Assembly: GCA_964019655.1 (NCBI GenBank) | Contig: CAXHTR010000004.1 | Coordinates: 186,001 to 250,000, forward strand | DNA length: 64,000 nt | From: Perkinsela sp. pyNocScin1 | Lineage: Eukaryota > Euglenozoa > Kinetoplastea > Prokinetoplastida > Perkinselidae | Direction: 5' to 3' | Part shown: positions 61,240-64,000 of the stretch, one piece after another | How positions within the stretch are numbered: the first letter of the stretch is position 1 | How the letters are laid out: every line of letters begins with the position of its first letter | The notes under the pieces: generated by a model | What the model was told of the DNA's origin: nothing | Databases searched by the model: none | What the model saw: only the letters and a program-made list of their open reading frames with translations | Position numbers and translations under genes: made by a program

Positions 61240-61860
61240 TCAATGGATTTGAAGTTGCTCTTGCCTTGAATGCTTAGAAGCTGATGAGATTCGACTCTTC
61301 TCTAGAAAAAGCTTCCGACTCTTACCCATTTTTGTACTCTCTGAAGACCTGTTTCTTATAACTTCAAGACTTGGGCTCTTTGGACTTACGCTGCACTCTC
61401 CCATAGAGTAAATTATTTTCTTCTTTTTTAATCACATCGCGAAAACAAAGCAGAAAAATACACGCTCAGGTGTTTTACGTTTTACTCAAGCAACATGCTA
61501 ATGGGAAGGAGTATTTCGGAAAAGACACCAAGGAAGATTACTGGCGGTGCAACGGGTGAAATGGTAAATAATAGGAGCCATCTTTAACTTCTCCGTTGTA
61601 TTTTAATTTTTGAGAGCTTTCCTCCGCAGATAGTAAATATATTATCAGTACAACATGAGTTGTTGAATAGATCATCAGCCAGCCATTACTTAGTTCAGCG
61701 GGTCGGTAGAAAAGCCCCTTTCGCCCCATTTAAGAGTAGAAAATTTCCATTTCCCCCGATATTTTTTCCACTGCTAGTTTTTCCCTGAAACGGAGGATTC
61801 CCGTATTTCTTAAAAGTACCTGAGATAGCCAGTTGGCTCAGGTAGTTTCCCGAACCGGCA
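61240..61860. other. Interval without a recognisable gene
   Basis: Contains an inverted repeat TACCTGAG / CTCAGGTA at 61,817-61,844 just before the repeat array. No credible coding frame. Confidence 0.4.
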
Positions 61861-62170
61861 GGTTTCTTGACCACCTGTGCCAGGTTTCTTGACCGGTGGC
61901 AGGTTTCTTGACCGGCGATGTTTTTTTTGGGCAGGTTTCTTGACCGGTTTTTTGGCGCTTTGGCCAAGTTTCTTGACCGGTGGCAAGATTCTTGACCACT
62001 TTTGAGCCAACTTGGCCAAGTTTCTTGACCATTTTTGTCCTAGTTTCTTGACCGGTTTTCGGGTTTCTTGACCGGTTTTCGGGTTTCTTGACCGGTTTTT
62101 TGTTGTTTTGTCCTAGTTTCTTGACCAATTTTGTCCTAGTTCTCACCGGTTCTAGCTTGACCGGTGTCAA
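61861..62170. repeat. Array of about 12 GTTTCTTGACC units
   Basis: The core G(G)TTTCTTGACC(GG) recurs about twelve times with 8-24 bp variable, G/T-rich spacers. It closes with CTTGACCGGTGTCAAG, an imperfect palindrome. The minus strand is open in all three frames and would code for Lys/Pro/Gly/Gln/Glu-rich repeats (KKPVKKP, GQET), but this follows from the repeat composition. No protein is supported. Confidence 0.8.
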
Positions 62171-62750
62171 GATGTTTCAACGCTTTTGCTAAGAAAATTC
62201 TAGATTAAATTTCCGATCTCTCTTATTTTCAGTACTTATCAGAAAGATGATCACTCTACTTGAGTGCAATTTTTACTTGATAGATGATTGAAAGCTTGTC
62301 ATTGAAGTGAACCTTTCCCTTGAAATTCCATGAGCTGAACCACTCAAAGCAGGACCCCCGAAAAACAGGATGTCAATTCGTAATTTTTAGATTTTTTTGA
62401 ATGGAACTGACCCGAGCGCTGCATCTATTCATAGATTCTACTAGGAACAGCTGTCTTCATAGAAATAAAACACAAGGAAGGCGCGTGAGATTGACTAACC
62501 CTTCTTCGAGAGCTATTTATATAGGCTTTTTGGAGCTATCTATCTATCTTTGAACGTCTTGAAATATCGCTGTAAAACAGGTAAGGGTAATGGAAGATCG
62601 GGTGATTACCGCACGTATCTGCTTGAATGTCCTCCCATTATGTACAAAGATTTACTCAGAATAGGGGCATTTTGAATTAAGATACACTAGAAACAAGAAA
62701 ATTTTTTTAGCTTTGACCATTCCCTATTAAAACCTATCAAAGATCAAACA
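62171..62750. other. Interval without a recognisable gene
   Basis: AT-rich, no motif or repeat. Confidence 0.4.
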
Positions 62751-62978
62751 ATGACTCAGCATCCCGAAGAGAATCGAAACAGAGCGCTTCGTTACGCCAT
62801 TTTGCAGATGAATCTCCCTAAGAGCCTAATCACACAGTCAACCTTATATGAGTTGGTGTCTGAAATCGATCGAGATATCGAAGGAAAACGTGGAAACAGT
62901 CCTAATGAATTCGTGAAGGAGTTACCTTTCTTCACTTCATGCAATAAAATACATGAAGGAAGTAACTGTTCTATCTAG
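62751..62978 (+). CDS. Small hypothetical protein
   Basis: 75 residues from ATG: MTQHPEENRNRALRYAILQM, then NLPKSLITQSTLYELVSEID. Charged and helical. An A-rich stretch (ATCAAACA) precedes the ATG. No domain and no second copy; coding status is uncertain. Confidence 0.3.
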   Translation: MTQHPEENRNRALRYAILQMNLPKSLITQSTLYELVSEIDRDIEGKRGNSPNEFVKELPFFTSCNKIHEGSNCSI

Positions 62979-63427
62979 TATTCGACGTAGTACGGATTAA
63001 GAGCAGCACGATAAATAGAATAATATACAGAATGGCCTAGGCCACTTTAGACCCATGCTCAGGGGGTTCTTAGATGATCTGAATTTTTCATATTGCTTTA
63101 TAATGCATCAATGCTCTTTTCGCAGAAGAAGTGTCCTTAGCTTTTCGTATTCCCGTTGGTATTCCCGTATTCCCCCAGGTTGTTTGACAGAGGACGGATA
63201 GGTTAGTAATATGAGCTGGTTTGGGAGTCAAACAATCTATCCATGCGGAATTAGAAACGCTTATTAGAGCTAAGAATTAAGGTTATTAGTGGGACGACTC
63301 GGGTTATTTGCGAAGTTCTTTCACAAATTGTCACGTAGGAGTAAATATCTTCTGAAGAGTAAGCGACGAGCAGGATGCTTAGAGTAGCTTTATAACTTTT
63401 CTATCGCTTTTGAATCGCTATAAAACA
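62979..63427. other. Spacer, possible promoter of the last gene
   Basis: AT-rich. A pyrimidine-rich stretch and GCTATAAAACA lie directly before the ATG at 63,428. Confidence 0.3.
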
Positions 63428-64000
63428 ATGTGTGCTCCGAAAAAGCATAACCTTCGTGCTGTGAGGTCTCATGGACTGCCTGACCAGCAGTCTCCCAACG
63501 CCATCTATAAGAGCTTAAGCCAATCTCGAAAGAGGACGCCTCTTAGGGCACATCGCGAGGCAAATGAGATCTATGTCATCCCTGTAAACACATCCGATGC
63601 GGTCAACACACCCGCTGCTATCGTTGGCGCGAACCGCGATGGGCCCGGAGGAGAGCCAAGAACTCCAGAGGCACAGACAGACTACGAATTCTTCGAGTCA
63701 GTCATGCCTTTGTCAGCTTCTGGTATTTCTCAAGATTCACAGGATCCTAAGGTGCCTCTATGTCAAGGAGATCCACCTTCACGTTCAAATTATACATCAT
63801 CATCAGTCGCAAAAAATAAAAAAAAACATCAGATAAGACAACAGAAAAACGCGCAGCATATTATATCATCGAGCGTCACCTACAAGCGAACGCCGTGTAG
63901 TCAGGTTTTCATTCCTTCGCCTATTCCGGGTGTTTCTCCGGATTTACATGAAATTCCCAAAAAGCATCGCAATAACGCTGATTACGTTGCCGCGATGCAC
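63428..64000 (+). CDS. Partial gene running off the right edge, unknown product
   Basis: From ATG at 63,428 the frame stays open for all 191 codons to the last base of the window. The N-terminus is basic (MCAPKKHNLRAVRSHGLPDQ, QSRKRTPLRAHREANEIYVI), followed by Pro/Ser/Gln-rich disordered-looking sequence (GGEPRTPEAQTDYEFF), a lysine cluster (VAKNKKKHQIRQQKNAQ) and TYKRTPCSQVFIPSPIPGVS. No domain is recognised in this part. Because the frame has no stop inside the window it would be missed by searches that require one. Confidence 0.55.
   Translation, partial: MCAPKKHNLRAVRSHGLPDQQSPNAIYKSLSQSRKRTPLRAHREANEIYVIPVNTSDAVNTPAAIVGANRDGPGGEPRTPEAQTDYEFFESVMPLSASGISQDSQDPKVPLCQGDPPSRSNYTSSSVAKNKKKHQIRQQKNAQHIISSSVTYKRTPCSQVFIPSPIPGVSPDLHEIPKKHRNNADYVAAMH

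Noticed and set aside
61861-62170. CRISPR array
   Set aside because: Cores of 11-14 bp with unequal 8-24 bp spacers, no leader or cas genes, eukaryotic context.
61695-62170. Lys/Pro/Gln-rich proteins on the minus strand
   Set aside because: All three frames are open only because the repeat lacks stops; no start, no conservation.
1-64000. tRNA, rRNA or spliced-leader RNA genes
   Set aside because: Looked for tRNA B-box-like GGTTCGANNCC, rRNA cores and leader-like sequences; no convincing case by eye.

Overview
The window looks like nuclear DNA of a unicellular eukaryote. It has a 1310-residue separase, a NOP58 fragment, a Tim17-family fragment, a RING-H2 ligase, an NPF-repeat protein and a PRMT-like protein, together with Tc1/mariner and hAT transposons. 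No rRNA, tRNA, prokaryotic operon or ribosome binding site was seen. The readable genes have no clear introns. Several start codons sit just after a pyrimidine tract ending in AG (16,796; 24,800; 11,876; probably 36,227 and 57,917). That would fit spliced-leader trans-splicing in a kinetoplastid or other euglenozoan, but no spliced-leader gene is present, so this placement is only a low-confidence inference. Coordinates of diverged repeats are approximate.

Layout. 1-3.5 kb: leucine-rich-repeat (LRR) genes and pieces of two kinds, a secreted type with a CEWxGVxC cap and an F-box-like type. 4-4.2 kb: a hAT MITE. 5.9-7.8 kb: IS30-type transposase pieces. 8-11.8 kb: almost empty. 11.9-17.3 kb: Tim17-family fragment, separase and a truncated NOP58. 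19.8-25.1 kb: a mosaic of LRR pieces, IS30-type DNA-binding domains, a broken membrane-protein copy and a 185-bp module used twice. 25.2-27.9 kb: PRMT-like, NPF-repeat and small acidic genes. 28.1-31.4 kb: a segment, duplicated at 55.4-57 kb, that carries a complete mariner-like element. 31.4-34.5 kb: empty. 34.6-44.4 kb: LRR pieces, a two-repeat membrane protein, an inverted duplication of the RING-ligase neighbourhood, HTH-protein copies and a second MITE. 44.8-55.1 kb: a dense field of gene fragments. 55.4-60.6 kb: the empty-site twin of the transposon locus, the RING-H2 ligase and the other arm of the inverted duplication. 61-64 kb: a third MITE, a short-motif repeat array and the start of a gene running off the edge.

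The main message is architectural. Roughly ten intact-looking genes lie in a large archive of broken, recombined gene pieces. Pieces are shared as modules: one C-terminal tail occurs behind different N-termini, one 185-bp upstream block precedes different reading frames, and F-box/LRR parts occur in six or more broken copies. This resembles the mosaic gene reservoirs of protists that diversify gene families by recombination. That reading is inference; ordinary duplication and decay would leave much of the same pattern.
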